A stretch of DNA of 64,000 bases, from contig NZ_CP071794.1 in the NCBI RefSeq assembly GCF_017498565.1, positions 2,098,001-2,162,000 on the forward strand. Direction: 5' to 3'. Source of the DNA: Parasphingorhabdus cellanae (GTDB lineage: Bacteria; Pseudomonadota; Alphaproteobacteria; Sphingomonadales; Sphingomonadaceae). Below the pieces are notes generated by a model. That model had not been told where the DNA came from, did not search any database, and saw only the letters and a list, made by a program, of their open reading frames with translations. A program made the translations under genes and the position numbers. Below, in pieces: positions 28,281 to 38,042 of the stretch (position 1 is the first letter of the stretch; every line of letters starts with the position of its first letter).

Positions 28281-29075
28281 CTAAAACCAGACTAGTAACG
28301 CAGCGCCCATGGCGACACGGTATATCACGAATACCATCATCGATGCCTTGCGCAGGAACTGCATGAGGAAAGTCATCGTGGCGAAGGCGGCCACAAAAGT
28401 CAGCACGCCCGTTATTAGCGCCTCCTTAAGCAGATCGCTACTGGCATCCATAAGATCGGGAACAATCAAAATACCGGCACCAGCGACAGCCGGGATCGAC
28501 AGCAGGAAAGAGAAACGCGCTGACTCCACGCGGCTATAACCAAGGAAACGGGCAGCCGTCATCGTAACACCCGACCGGCTTGTACCGGGTATAAGCGCAA
28601 GAGCCTGAGCCAGACCGACAATCAACCCGTCTTTCAATGTCATATCCTCGAACGACTTAACCTGCCGACCTACGCGGTCAGCAATGCCCAATAATATGCC
28701 ATAGATGATCAAATTAATGCCAACTAAGGTCGTGCTGCGAAACCCTTCCAAATACCCTCCGGTTTTGAGGAACAATCCAACGATGACGGCAGGAATCGTT
28801 CCAATGATAATCCACCAGAGCAGGCGCCGTTCTGCGTCTGCCTTACCAATGCCAATGGTTGCAAAGCCGCCCTTTCCCAAAGAAATGACATCCTTGAAAA
28901 AATAGGTGATGATCGCGAGCAACGAACCGACATGAACCGCAATATCAATCATCGGTCCCTGATCGGCATAGCCTGTGAAAACGGGAAGCAATATGAGATG
29001 GCCGGACGAGGAAATTGGCAAAAATTCGGTAACACCCTGCACAACGGCGAGGAGCAGCATTTGAATAAATGTCAT
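28281..29075 (-). CDS. uppP: Undecaprenyl-diphosphatase UppP/BacA
   Basis: A 264-residue polytopic membrane enzyme that dephosphorylates undecaprenyl diphosphate to recycle the lipid carrier for peptidoglycan. Diagnostic motifs are present: VQGVTEFLPISSSGHL near the N-terminus with its catalytic Glu/Ser/His environment, and PGTSRSGVTMTAARFLG in the second half. About eight hydrophobic segments are seen, the usual number. The start is the ATG at 29075. It is divergent from gltD. Overexpression of this family gives bacitracin tolerance. Confidence 0.96.
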   Translation of the reverse strand: MTFIQMLLLAVVQGVTEFLPISSSGHLILLPVFTGYADQGPMIDIAVHVGSLLAIITYFFKDVISLGKGGFATIGIGKADAERRLLWWIIIGTIPAVIVGLFLKTGGYLEGFRSTTLVGINLIIYGILLGIADRVGRQVKSFEDMTLKDGLIVGLAQALALIPGTSRSGVTMTAARFLGYSRVESARFSFLLSIPAVAGAGILIVPDLMDASSDLLKEALITGVLTFVAAFATMTFLMQFLRKASMMVFVIYRVAMGAALLVWF

Positions 29076-29348
29076 GATGGAACCCGGAACAAGTGAAGGA
29101 AACCGACTTATAGAAGCGACATCTCCCTTTGTCGTCGATCAATTTAGGTCCGATATGATACTTTTATTGCTTGCACCTCCATGCCAGAACCCCAGAAACA
29201 GCTGAAACACGTTATATAGGTTAGTGATACTGTCCTTAATCGCTGTTTTTGCGTGACTCTGCCCCGAGTTTCGCCTATCACAAGCGCAACGCCCGCTCAG
29301 AAGGGCAGGGTCACCCTAATCGAAAAACATAAAAAGCGAGCGATCTGC

Positions 29349-30803
29349 ATGCCAAAAGGCACGAAAAAATTGGATATGTTGAAATTTGTGGGTACCGGGC
29401 AAACCTATCCCGACAAGCGCGAACCGAAGCTGCGCGCCGAAGATTTTCAAGAAATTGCCGATCGCTATGCGCCCGAAAAGGCTGCGGAACAGGCGGCACG
29501 CTGCTCACAATGCGGCGTGCCTTATTGCTCGACCCACTGTCCGTTACACAATCATATCCCGGATTGGTTGCGGTTGACCGCAGAGGGGCGAGTTCGCGAA
29601 GCCTATGAAATGTCGAATCTGACATCGACCATGCCGGAAATCTGTGGGCGCATTTGCCCGCAGGACCGTTTGTGCGAAGGCAATTGCGTGATCGAATTTT
29701 CCGGCCATGGCGCCGTGACCATTGGTGCGGTGGAAAAATATATTACCGACACCGCCTGGGAAGAAGGTTGGGTCGAACCGCTGGTACCCGGAAAGTCTCG
29801 CGGCCAATCCGTCGGCATTATCGGTGCTGGCCCAGCTGGTTTGACCGCTGGAGAATATCTGCGGGTCGCCGGCTATGACGTCCATATCTATGATCGCCAT
29901 GACCGCGCTGGCGGATTGCTGACTTACGGTATTCCCGGTTTCAAGCTGGAAAAAGATGTCATCATGCGGCGGGTCCAGCGGCTGAAAGACGGCGGCATCC
30001 AATTCCATGAAAATTTTGAAGTCGGCAAGGATGCGACATTGGAAGAGCTACGCACAAAGCATGACGCCATCCTGATTGCGACAGGTGTATATAAAGCGCG
30101 TGAAATCAAAATGCCGGGCGTTGGCGCGCCAGGCGTCGAGGAAGCACTCGACTTCCTGACTGCATCTAATCGCAAAAGCTTTGGTGATGACGTGCCGGAT
30201 TTCGACAATGGCCGGTATAATGCCCAAGGCAAGGACGTCGTTGTGATTGGCGGAGGCGACACCGCAATGGACTGTGTGCGCACATCGGTCCGGCAGGGCG
30301 CAAAATCTGTAAAATGTCTTTATCGCCGCGACCGTGCCAATATGCCGGGGTCGCAGAATGAAGTGAAAAATGCCGAAGAAGAGGGCGTGGAATTTGTCTG
30401 GCTGTCTGCCCCCAAAGCGGTTGAGGGTACGGATCACGTCACGGCGGTGAAGGCGACCAAAATGCGTCTCGGCGCCCCTGATGCCAGTGGCCGGCGCGCA
30501 CCAGAGGTTCAGCCAGATAGCGAATTTACGCTAGAGGCCGATCTGGTTATCAAGGCTTTGGGCTTTGACGCCGAAGAGCTGCCCAGCTTGTTTGATTGTC
30601 CCGATCTTAGTGTTACGCGCTGGGGTACATTGCGGGTCGATCACAAGTCGATGATGACCAATCTCGACGGTGTTTTTGCCGCCGGTGATATTGTCCGCGG
30701 TGCCAGCCTTGTGGTATGGGGCATTCGCGACGGTCGCGACGTGACCGAGCATATGCATAAATATCTGCGCGAAAAAGCGCGGGCGGAAAAACAAGCCGCC
30801 TGA
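29349..30803 (+). CDS. gltD: Glutamate synthase (NADPH) small subunit
   Basis: Beta subunit of glutamate synthase; it passes electrons from NADPH through FAD and iron-sulfur centres to the large subunit. Cysteine clusters CSQCGVPYCSTHC and CGRICPQDRLCEGNC lie in the N-terminal domain. The FAD-binding motif GIIGAGPAGLTAGEYL and the NADPH-binding motif VVIGGGDTAMDCV follow, with C-terminal GVFAAGDIVRGASLVVW. I chose ATG 29349 (MPKGTKKLD); the frame stays open upstream to 29253, but that extension has no family resemblance. The protein is 484 residues, a normal length. It lies upstream of gltB with one gene between, an order different from the common gltBD. Confidence 0.95.
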   Translation: MPKGTKKLDMLKFVGTGQTYPDKREPKLRAEDFQEIADRYAPEKAAEQAARCSQCGVPYCSTHCPLHNHIPDWLRLTAEGRVREAYEMSNLTSTMPEICGRICPQDRLCEGNCVIEFSGHGAVTIGAVEKYITDTAWEEGWVEPLVPGKSRGQSVGIIGAGPAGLTAGEYLRVAGYDVHIYDRHDRAGGLLTYGIPGFKLEKDVIMRRVQRLKDGGIQFHENFEVGKDATLEELRTKHDAILIATGVYKAREIKMPGVGAPGVEEALDFLTASNRKSFGDDVPDFDNGRYNAQGKDVVVIGGGDTAMDCVRTSVRQGAKSVKCLYRRDRANMPGSQNEVKNAEEEGVEFVWLSAPKAVEGTDHVTAVKATKMRLGAPDASGRRAPEVQPDSEFTLEADLVIKALGFDAEELPSLFDCPDLSVTRWGTLRVDHKSMMTNLDGVFAAGDIVRGASLVVWGIRDGRDVTEHMHKYLREKARAEKQAA

Positions 30804-30848
30804 ACACCATTTTTCGGCCCGGTTAGGCCCCCATTCTCGGAGTTTTAG

Positions 30849-31736
30849 ATGAAAAAATTCTTTGCGGTTACCGTCAGTTCGTTGGCTCTGGCTTTGAGCA
30901 CACCTGCTACAGCACAAAATACTGACACACCAGATACAGCTGAAACTGAAACAGCACCAATCGACCCAGCCCGCCTCGAAGCCGCGAAAAGCACTGTCGA
31001 TTATCTCTTCCCGCTTGGCACTTATGAGCGGATGATGAAGGGCACAATGGACCAGATGATGGACCAGATGATGATGAGCATGGGCAATATGCGCATGGGT
31101 GATCTCGCTGGGGCCGGCGGCGTTGCCAGAGACGATATGCCCGATGGCATGGGCGACAAAACGCTGGCAGAGATGGCCACCGAAATGGATCCGGCTTATG
31201 CAGAGCGGACAAAAATCTCGACCAAGGTGATAATGGACGAGATGGTCGATCTGATGATCACTATGGAACCGGCTGTCCGCGAAGCCCTGACCAATATTTA
31301 TGCGCGCAAGTTCACGGTTGGCCAGCTCACTGAAATGAATGACTTTTTCGCTACCGATACCGGCAGTGCCTTTGCGCGAGACTACATGATGGTATTCGTC
31401 GACCCGGAAATGATGCAATCGATGATGACGATGGTGCCTGAAATGATGCAGGCGATGCCTGACATCATGAAAAAAGTGGAAGCGGCCACGGCCCATTTAC
31501 CGCCCGTCAAAATGCCTGGTGCCGGTGATCCTTTCGGCTCGGTCGAAGACGCCATGGAAGATGCCGACAGCTCGGCTGATGCAGTGGACTTCGAAGATCC
31601 CGAAAACTGGTCGGCGGAAGATCGGGAGCTGGTCGATAAGCTCAGCGCCGAGTCCGACACGGCCTTTGAGGCATATTACGCCGCGCTCGAAAAAGCGCAG
31701 AAGAACGCCAAAGCGAAAATAGCAAATAACAAATAG
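30849..31736 (+). CDS. Exported methionine-rich DUF2059 protein
   Basis: A 295-residue protein with a Sec signal (MKKFFAVTVSSLALAL ... ATAQ). The mature part has clusters of methionine (MMKGTMDQMMDQMMMSM) and a DUF2059-type region (LTNIYARKFTVGQLTEMNDFF, then GSAFARDYMMVF). An acidic region and a short lysine-rich tail follow. GGAG precedes the ATG. It lies between gltD and gltB on the same strand with short gaps (45 and 48 bases), so it is probably co-transcribed. Its function is unknown. Methionine clusters could bind copper, but this is speculation. Confidence 0.8.
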   Translation: MKKFFAVTVSSLALALSTPATAQNTDTPDTAETETAPIDPARLEAAKSTVDYLFPLGTYERMMKGTMDQMMDQMMMSMGNMRMGDLAGAGGVARDDMPDGMGDKTLAEMATEMDPAYAERTKISTKVIMDEMVDLMITMEPAVREALTNIYARKFTVGQLTEMNDFFATDTGSAFARDYMMVFVDPEMMQSMMTMVPEMMQAMPDIMKKVEAATAHLPPVKMPGAGDPFGSVEDAMEDADSSADAVDFEDPENWSAEDRELVDKLSAESDTAFEAYYAALEKAQKNAKAKIANNK

Positions 31737-31784
31737 ACAGCAGCACGCAAAATCGCTGCTCTTACCTACCGAAATGAAACTGAT

Positions 31785-34700
31785 ATGACGCATCACTATC
31801 CAACGCCCGAACATAAGCGCCTTGCCGAAACCGGCATGTACCGGCCTGAATTTGAATCCGATGCCTGCGGCGTCGGTCTGGTCGCGGCAACTGACGGCAA
31901 GCCATCGCGGCGGGTGGTGTCTTCGGCGATTGATGCGCTGAAAGCGGTGTGGCATCGCGGCGCGGTGGATGCAGACGGAATGACGGGCGATGGCGCTGGC
32001 CTGCATGTCGATTTGCCGGCACGCTTCTTTGACGATGCGATTGCCGATAGCGGCCATAAAGTGCTTCCCAACCGGCTCGCCGTCGGCATGATCTTTCTGC
32101 CGCGCACGGATTTAAGCGCGCAGGAGACCTGCCGGACGATTGTCGAGGCGGAAATTATCGAAGCGGGCTATAAGATTTACGGCTGGCGGCAAGTCCCGGT
32201 CAATGTCTCGGTCATCGGTTTGAAAGCGCAAAATACCCGGCCGGAAATTGAACAGATCATGATTGCCGGACCGCTGCCGGACCGTCAAAGCATCGCCGAA
32301 TTTGAAAAAAATCTCTATCTCATCCGCCGCCGGATCGAGAAAAAAGTGATAGCAGCGCAGATTCGCGATTTCTATATTTGCAGCTTGTCCTGCCGGTCGA
32401 TCATCTACAAAGGCCTGTTCCTCGCGGAATCCCTGTCGGTCTTTTATCCCGACCTGACCGACGAGCGTTTCGAAAGCCGTGTCGCAATTTTCCATCAGCG
32501 CTATTCCACCAATACCTTCCCGCAATGGTGGCTGGCTCAGCCGTTTCGCACACTAGCGCATAATGGCGAAGTCAACACGATCCGCGGCAATAAAAATTGG
32601 ATGAAGAGCCACGAGATCAAGATGGCGAGCCTCGCCTTCGGCGATCATTCCGAAGATATTAAACCGGTTATTCCAGCCGGGGCTTCGGATACGGCAGCGC
32701 TCGACGCTGTATTTGAGACCATTTGTCGTTCCGGCCGCGACGCGCCAACAGCCAAACTGATGCTGGTTCCAGAGGCCTGGCAGAATGAAGCGGATATCGA
32801 TCCGGCCCACAAAGCCATGTATGAATATATGGCCAGCGTCATGGAGCCATGGGATGGCCCCGCCGCTCTCGCCATGACCGATGGCCGCTGGGCTGTCGCC
32901 GGCGTGGACCGCAATGCGCTGCGCCCCCTGCGGTACAGCAAGACTTCAGATAATCTGCTGATCATTGGGTCGGAAACCGGCATGGTTGTTGTCCCGGAAA
33001 GCCAGATTATCGAGAAGGGTCGCCTAGGCCCCGGTGAGATGATCGCGGTGGATCTGCAGGAAGGCACCGTCTTCGCAGACAAGGAAATCAAGGACAAGAT
33101 TGCGTCCGAAGAACCCTATCCAGAACGGGTTAAAGGCTTCCAGACCATGGACGACCTGCCGCCCGCACCAGCCGATGCGGGGATGAATTTTTCCAAGGAA
33201 GAGTTAATCCGTCGCCAGACTGCTGCCGGACATACGCTTGAAGATATGGAAGTCATCCTCGCCCCGATGGTCGAAGACGCCAAGGAAGCGATCGGCTCAA
33301 TGGGCGATGATACGCCGCTGGCCGTGATCAGCCTGAAACCACGCCAGATCAGTCATTTTTTCCGCCAGAATTTCAGCCAAGTCACCAATCCGCCAATCGA
33401 CAGTCTGCGCGAACGCCATGTGATGAGCCTGCGCACCCGCTTTTCCAATCTCGCCAATATCCTGGAAAAGGACAGCCAGAATGAGAATGTGCTGGTACTC
33501 GACAGTCCCGTGCTCAGCTGCGGGGCGTGGGAGCGGCTGAAGGCGAGTTTTGGCGACGCTGTTGCCGAAATTGATTGCACCATGTCCAACACGGGTGGTG
33601 CGATCGAATTGCGCGATGCCATTGCCCGGATTCGCGAAGAAGCCGAGCAAGCCGTGCGGCAGGGCAAGACAGAAGTCTTCCTGACTGACGAAAATATCGA
33701 TGAAGATCATATGGCGATCAGCATGATCATCGCCACCGCTGCCGTGCACACCCATTTGGTGCGCAAAGGATTGCGGGCTTATGCCTCAGTCAATGTCCGG
33801 GCAGCGGAATGCCTCGACACCCATTGTTATGCCGTGCTCATCGGCGTCGGCGCGACCACCGTGAACGCCTATCTGTCGGAAGCGGCGATAGTAGACCGCC
33901 ATGCCCGCGGGCTGTTCGATGGTCTGTCCCTCGACGAGTGCATTGCCCGCCACAAAAAAGCGGTCGACGAAGGCTTGCTGAAAATCATGTCCAAAATGGG
34001 CATTGCCGTCATTTCCAGCTATCGTGGCGGCTATAATTTTGAAGCCGTCGGCCTGTCGCGCGCTTTGTGCAATGACCTGTTCCCGGGCATGCCGACCAAG
34101 ATTTCCGGCGAAGGCTATGCGTCGCTGTTTATCAACGCGCAGGATAAGCATGAAGCGGCGTTTGAAGCAGCGGTTGTGCGATTGCCCGTTGGCGGCTTTT
34201 ACAAACAGCGTGATGGCGGCGAAGCCCATGCGTATAGCGCGCATCTGATGCACTTGCTGCAAAGCGCGGTCGCGCATGACAGCTATTCCTCTTACCTGCA
34301 ATTTTCGCAGGGCGTGCGCGAGCTGGAGCCGGTTTATCTGCGCGACCTGATGGAATTTAACTACGCGCCGGAACCAATTCCGATCGACGAAGTGGAAGCG
34401 ATTACCGAAATTCGCAAACGTTTCAACACGCCCGGCATGTCGCTTGGCGCGCTCAGCCCGGAAGCGCATGAAACACTGGCCATTGCTATGAACCGCATTG
34501 GCGCGAAATCCGTGTCCGGTGAAGGCGGCGAAGAGAAGCGCCGCTATAAGCCCTTTGCCAATGGCGACAATGCGTCGAGCCCGATCAAGCAGGTGGCATC
34601 CGGCCGCTTTGGCGTGACGGCAGAATATCTCGGCGCCTGTGAAGAGGTTGAGATCAAGGTCGCTCAGGGTGCCAAGCCTGGTGAAGGTGGACAATTGCCC

Positions 34701-36311
34701 GGCTTCAAGGTCACGGAATTTATCGCCAAACTGCGCCACTCAACCCCGGGTGTCACGCTCATTTCACCACCGCCACATCATGATATCTATTCGATCGAAG
34801 ATCTGGCGCAGCTGATTTACGATCTCAAGCAGATCAACCCAAAAGCACGCGTCTGCGTCAAGCTGGTTTCTGCCGCTGGTATTGGGACAATTGCCGCTGG
34901 CGTGGCCAAGGCCCATGCCGATGTCATCCTGATCTCCGGCAATACCGGCGGGACCGGCGCATCGCCGCAAACGTCGATCAAATTTGCCGGAACACCATGG
35001 GAAATGGGCCTGACCGAAGCCAATCAGGTGCTGACCCTGAATGGTCTGCGTCACCGCGTGAAGCTGCGCACCGATGGCGGTCTGAAAACCGGACGTGACA
35101 TTGTGATCGCGGCGATTTTGGGCGCGGAAGAATTTGGCCTCGGGACGCTGAGCCTTGTCGCCATGGGTTGTATCATGGTCCGGCAATGCCACAGCAATAC
35201 CTGCCCCGTTGGTGTCTGTGTGCAGGATGAAAAACTGCGCGAGAAATTTACCGGCACGCCGGAAAAGGTCATTAACCTCATGACCTATATGGCCGAAGAA
35301 GTGCGCGAGATACTGGCGCGTCTCGGCTACCGGAAGCTTGAAGAAGTGATCGGGCGCACGGAATTGTTGCGGCAAGTCAGTCGCGGGGCCGAGCATCTCG
35401 ATGATCTCGACCTCAACCCGATCCTTGCCAAGGTAGACGCGCCGGATACCGAGCGTACGTTCAACCTGCCCACCCATCGCAATGAAGTGCCCGACAGTCT
35501 GGACGCCCAGATGATTGCCGACGCACAGCCGGTTTTTGAACGGCGCGAAAAAATGCAGCTGACCTATACGGTGCGTAACACGCATCGGGCCGTCGGCACG
35601 CGTTTCTCGGCAGAGGTCACAGCGAAATATGGCATGACCGCGCTGAATGAAGACCATGTCCATGTGCGCCTGCGCGGCAGTGCCGGTCAATCGCTCGGCG
35701 CGTTCCTCTGCCAGGGGATCACGCTGGAAGTCTTTGGCGATGCCAACGACTATGTCGGCAAGGGCCTGTCCGGTGGCAAGATTGTCGTGCGCCCAATGGT
35801 CAGCTCTCCGCTCGACAGCAAGGCCAATACGATTATCGGCAATACGGTACTTTATGGCGCAACCTCCGGTCAGCTTTTTGCAGCCGGCCAGGCGGGCGAA
35901 CGGTTCGCGGTCCGCAATAGCGGCGCGGATGTGGTTGTTGAAGGCTGCGGTGCCAATGGCTGCGAATATATGACCGGCGGCAATGCGGTTATCCTTGGCG
36001 CGGTCGGCAACAATTTCGGCGCGGGCATGACCGGCGGCATGGCCTTCATCCTCGACCTTGATCGCAATTTTGAGAAGCACGCCAATCCCGAAAGCATTAT
36101 CTGGCAGCGGCTGGATAGTGATTATTGGGAAGAGCATCTCAAATCCCTGATCGAAGCGCATCATCGAACCACCGACAGCAACTGGTCGGAGACCATCTTG
36201 CGCGACTGGGACCGCTGGCGGGAACGTTTCTGGCAGGTTTGTCCGAAAGAAATGGTCGAACGGCTGGATCATCCGCTGTCGGATAGCGAAGCAATTGAGG
36301 CCGCGGAGTGA
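31785..36311 (+). CDS. gltB: Glutamate synthase large subunit
   Basis: A 1508-residue alpha subunit that makes glutamate from glutamine and 2-oxoglutarate. The class II glutaminase domain begins at Cys28 (DACGVGLVA) after a short propeptide, as usual for removal before the nucleophile Cys. The central domain follows. The FMN-binding synthase domain contains GEGGQLPGFKV, ISGNTGGTGASP and the 3Fe-4S cluster cysteines in CIMVRQCHSNTCPVGVC. The C-terminal beta-helix domain (GANGCEYMTGGNAVILG) is complete. Full length for the family. It is downstream of gltD and the DUF2059 gene in a likely operon; a GNAT gene starts 10 bases after the stop. Confidence 0.97.
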   Translation: MTHHYPTPEHKRLAETGMYRPEFESDACGVGLVAATDGKPSRRVVSSAIDALKAVWHRGAVDADGMTGDGAGLHVDLPARFFDDAIADSGHKVLPNRLAVGMIFLPRTDLSAQETCRTIVEAEIIEAGYKIYGWRQVPVNVSVIGLKAQNTRPEIEQIMIAGPLPDRQSIAEFEKNLYLIRRRIEKKVIAAQIRDFYICSLSCRSIIYKGLFLAESLSVFYPDLTDERFESRVAIFHQRYSTNTFPQWWLAQPFRTLAHNGEVNTIRGNKNWMKSHEIKMASLAFGDHSEDIKPVIPAGASDTAALDAVFETICRSGRDAPTAKLMLVPEAWQNEADIDPAHKAMYEYMASVMEPWDGPAALAMTDGRWAVAGVDRNALRPLRYSKTSDNLLIIGSETGMVVVPESQIIEKGRLGPGEMIAVDLQEGTVFADKEIKDKIASEEPYPERVKGFQTMDDLPPAPADAGMNFSKEELIRRQTAAGHTLEDMEVILAPMVEDAKEAIGSMGDDTPLAVISLKPRQISHFFRQNFSQVTNPPIDSLRERHVMSLRTRFSNLANILEKDSQNENVLVLDSPVLSCGAWERLKASFGDAVAEIDCTMSNTGGAIELRDAIARIREEAEQAVRQGKTEVFLTDENIDEDHMAISMIIATAAVHTHLVRKGLRAYASVNVRAAECLDTHCYAVLIGVGATTVNAYLSEAAIVDRHARGLFDGLSLDECIARHKKAVDEGLLKIMSKMGIAVISSYRGGYNFEAVGLSRALCNDLFPGMPTKISGEGYASLFINAQDKHEAAFEAAVVRLPVGGFYKQRDGGEAHAYSAHLMHLLQSAVAHDSYSSYLQFSQGVRELEPVYLRDLMEFNYAPEPIPIDEVEAITEIRKRFNTPGMSLGALSPEAHETLAIAMNRIGAKSVSGEGGEEKRRYKPFANGDNASSPIKQVASGRFGVTAEYLGACEEVEIKVAQGAKPGEGGQLPGFKVTEFIAKLRHSTPGVTLISPPPHHDIYSIEDLAQLIYDLKQINPKARVCVKLVSAAGIGTIAAGVAKAHADVILISGNTGGTGASPQTSIKFAGTPWEMGLTEANQVLTLNGLRHRVKLRTDGGLKTGRDIVIAAILGAEEFGLGTLSLVAMGCIMVRQCHSNTCPVGVCVQDEKLREKFTGTPEKVINLMTYMAEEVREILARLGYRKLEEVIGRTELLRQVSRGAEHLDDLDLNPILAKVDAPDTERTFNLPTHRNEVPDSLDAQMIADAQPVFERREKMQLTYTVRNTHRAVGTRFSAEVTAKYGMTALNEDHVHVRLRGSAGQSLGAFLCQGITLEVFGDANDYVGKGLSGGKIVVRPMVSSPLDSKANTIIGNTVLYGATSGQLFAAGQAGERFAVRNSGADVVVEGCGANGCEYMTGGNAVILGAVGNNFGAGMTGGMAFILDLDRNFEKHANPESIIWQRLDSDYWEEHLKSLIEAHHRTTDSNWSETILRDWDRWRERFWQVCPKEMVERLDHPLSDSEAIEAAE

Positions 36312-36321
36312 GCCGGTCACA

Positions 36322-36846
36322 ATGACGACGACAGCCAATGTTGTTGTTCAAAGCCTCACCGCCGCTGACGCCGATGCTATTCTGGATATCTACCAGCAGG
36401 GTATGGACACCGGCCACGCTACGTTTCAGGAATTTGCGCCAAGCTGGGATGAGTGGAATCAGAGTCATTTGCAAAAACCGCGTCTTGGCGCATTTGTAGA
36501 TGCAGAGCTGGCCGGTTGGGCCGCTTTAAGTCCGACATCTTCGCGCTGCGTCTACGTAGGTGTTGCCGAAGAAAGTGTTTATGTCGCCTCAAAATTCGCG
36601 GGCATGGGAATTGGTTTAATGCTTCTGCAAGCCATCGTCGCTGCCTCTGAAGAAGAAGGTATCTGGACGCTGACCGCAGGGGTTTTTCCAGAAAATGAAG
36701 CAAGCATGAAGCTGCACCAAAAGGCCGGCTTCAAAACCCTGGGCCGAAGAGAACGGATCGGGAAAATGACCTTTGGGCCTCTGGCTGACCAATGGCGAGA
36801 CGTTATATCTTTTGAGCGGCGTAGCGATGATCCCAAATTCGGTTAG
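36322..36846 (+). CDS. GNAT-family N-acetyltransferase (phosphinothricin acetyltransferase-like)
   Basis: A 174-residue acetyltransferase. The N-terminus (LTAADADAILDIYQQGMDTG, then ATFQEFAPSWDEW) matches the Pat/MddA-like group. The acetyl-CoA pyrophosphate loop is modified around SKFAGMGIGLMLLQAIV, and the C-terminal part EASMKLHQKAGFKTLGRRER is typical. ATG 36322 avoids overlap with gltB, whereas an upstream ATG (36295) would overlap it. Substrate is uncertain: methionine derivatives or another amino-acid analogue. It is probably read through from gltB. Confidence 0.85.
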   Translation: MTTTANVVVQSLTAADADAILDIYQQGMDTGHATFQEFAPSWDEWNQSHLQKPRLGAFVDAELAGWAALSPTSSRCVYVGVAEESVYVASKFAGMGIGLMLLQAIVAASEEEGIWTLTAGVFPENEASMKLHQKAGFKTLGRRERIGKMTFGPLADQWRDVISFERRSDDPKFG

Positions 36847-36958
36847 CGTAAAATAGCTCGGACCAACATTCTGTATGTTCTTGTTTTGATCTCAACGTAG
36901 GCTATACTTAAATGAACAGCGGAACATTGTCTGATTCGCCGTTTGAGGAGCCAAAACC

Positions 36959-37294
36959 ATGCCCAAAATCACGCCCAATTATCTCGAAATGAAAGCGACC
37001 GACCTTGGCGCCAGCAAGGCCTTTTATGGAAAAGCCTTTGGCTTTGCCTTTACCGATTATGGCCCGGAATATGCCGCTGTTGAAGGTGGTCCGGTACAGA
37101 TTGGGCTCGCGACCGGACAAGAACCGCCCGCGCCCATACCGACCTTTGAAAGTGATGATCTGGAGGCAGCGCTGACACAGGTGAAAGCGGCCGGCGGCGC
37201 CATCGTCAAAGAGATTTTCGCCTATCCCGGCGGTCGGCGCTTTGAATGTCTCGATCCTGCGGGCAATCGGCTTGCCATTTATCAGGTCGCTTAA
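36959..37294 (+). CDS. VOC-family (glyoxalase/bleomycin-resistance-like) protein
   Basis: A 111-residue single VOC domain: NYLEMKATDLGASKAFYGKA at the start, GPVQIGLATGQ in the middle, and FECLDPAGNRLAIYQV at the end with the metal-ligand Glu position. This is the typical length for small stand-alone VOC proteins. GAGGAG eight bases before the ATG supports the start. Substrate is unknown. It probably has its own promoter in the 112-base gap. Confidence 0.88.
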   Translation: MPKITPNYLEMKATDLGASKAFYGKAFGFAFTDYGPEYAAVEGGPVQIGLATGQEPPAPIPTFESDDLEAALTQVKAAGGAIVKEIFAYPGGRRFECLDPAGNRLAIYQVA

Positions 37295-37435
37295 TTTCGG
37301 CTTTCCGTGCTGGATTTACGCCAGTTTACGACCCTTGCTGAATGACTCTGCGCCGGTTCAGCTTTGACTCAGATCAGGGCTGCTAGACGCCAAGTGTCGT
37401 TGGCGAACAACGATGACTGTTTAGGAGGCTCAGCT

Positions 37436-37873
37436 ATGCGATCACTTTTCTCTCTCCCTTTATTGGCCGTGTCGCTGAGCCTTTCAGTCCCCGCTGCGGC
37501 GCAGGATGAAGGCGTTGAATCCGAGATGATCGAGAAGCTCAACGATCCTGACTTTCAGGATGGCATGGTCACCATGATGTCGGGCTTTATGACGGCGATG
37601 ATGGACTTGCCTATTGGCCAATTGGCAGCCGCTATGGAAAAAGCTGTCCCTGAAAACTTGGACGATGGCGAGACATTTTCCCACATTGATCCGGACGCAA
37701 CATTGGGCGATCTGGCGACGCGCGATAATCCGGATTTCGACGCGGACATGGAAGGCAATATGCGCAAAGGCACCGCAATGATGGGCATTATGGCGAGTGA
37801 ACTGGGCGCAATGCTGCCGCAGCTTAAGGCCATAGGCGAACGAATGAAACGCCGGATGGATGACCTCGAATAA
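37436..37873 (+). CDS. Small exported protein of unknown function (145 aa)
   Basis: A Sec signal (MRSLFSLPLLAVSLSLSVPAAAQ) precedes an acidic, methionine-rich mature part (GMVTMMSGFMTAMMDLPIGQ). It resembles the Met-rich style of the DUF2059 protein at 30849, but I do not recognise a named family. A strong RBS (TAGGAGG) fixes the start at 37436 rather than at the upstream in-frame ATG. A REP-like sequence follows the stop. Confidence 0.75.
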   Translation: MRSLFSLPLLAVSLSLSVPAAAQDEGVESEMIEKLNDPDFQDGMVTMMSGFMTAMMDLPIGQLAAAMEKAVPENLDDGETFSHIDPDATLGDLATRDNPDFDADMEGNMRKGTAMMGIMASELGAMLPQLKAIGERMKRRMDDLE

Positions 37874-37909
37874 GGTGAATGCCGGGCTTGGTTCGACAAC
37901 CCAAAATAT

Positions 37910-37935
37910 CCGTTCGTCCTGAGCCTGTCGAAGGA
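37910..37935. repeat. REP-like sequence (single arm)
   Basis: The stretch around cgttcgtcctgagcctgtcg followed by aagga is a repetitive extragenic motif commonly seen in alphaproteobacteria, recognised here from general knowledge. Only one copy is present in this form; a related form is at 62092-62190. Confidence 0.5.
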
Positions 37936-38042
37936 TGGCTCAAAGGCGGTTTATGCAAATTTGCTCGCGCTCCGACCCCTAATCGGCATTTCCCGCATCA
38001 ACCCCCTTCCCCCGCAACCCATTCCAGATTAACAGCAATAAT

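Noticed and set aside
33786..36338. Minus-strand ORFs of 317 and 524 codons opposite gltB
   Set aside because: Antisense to a complete gltB; translation is His/Arg/Phe-rich and unlike any known protein.
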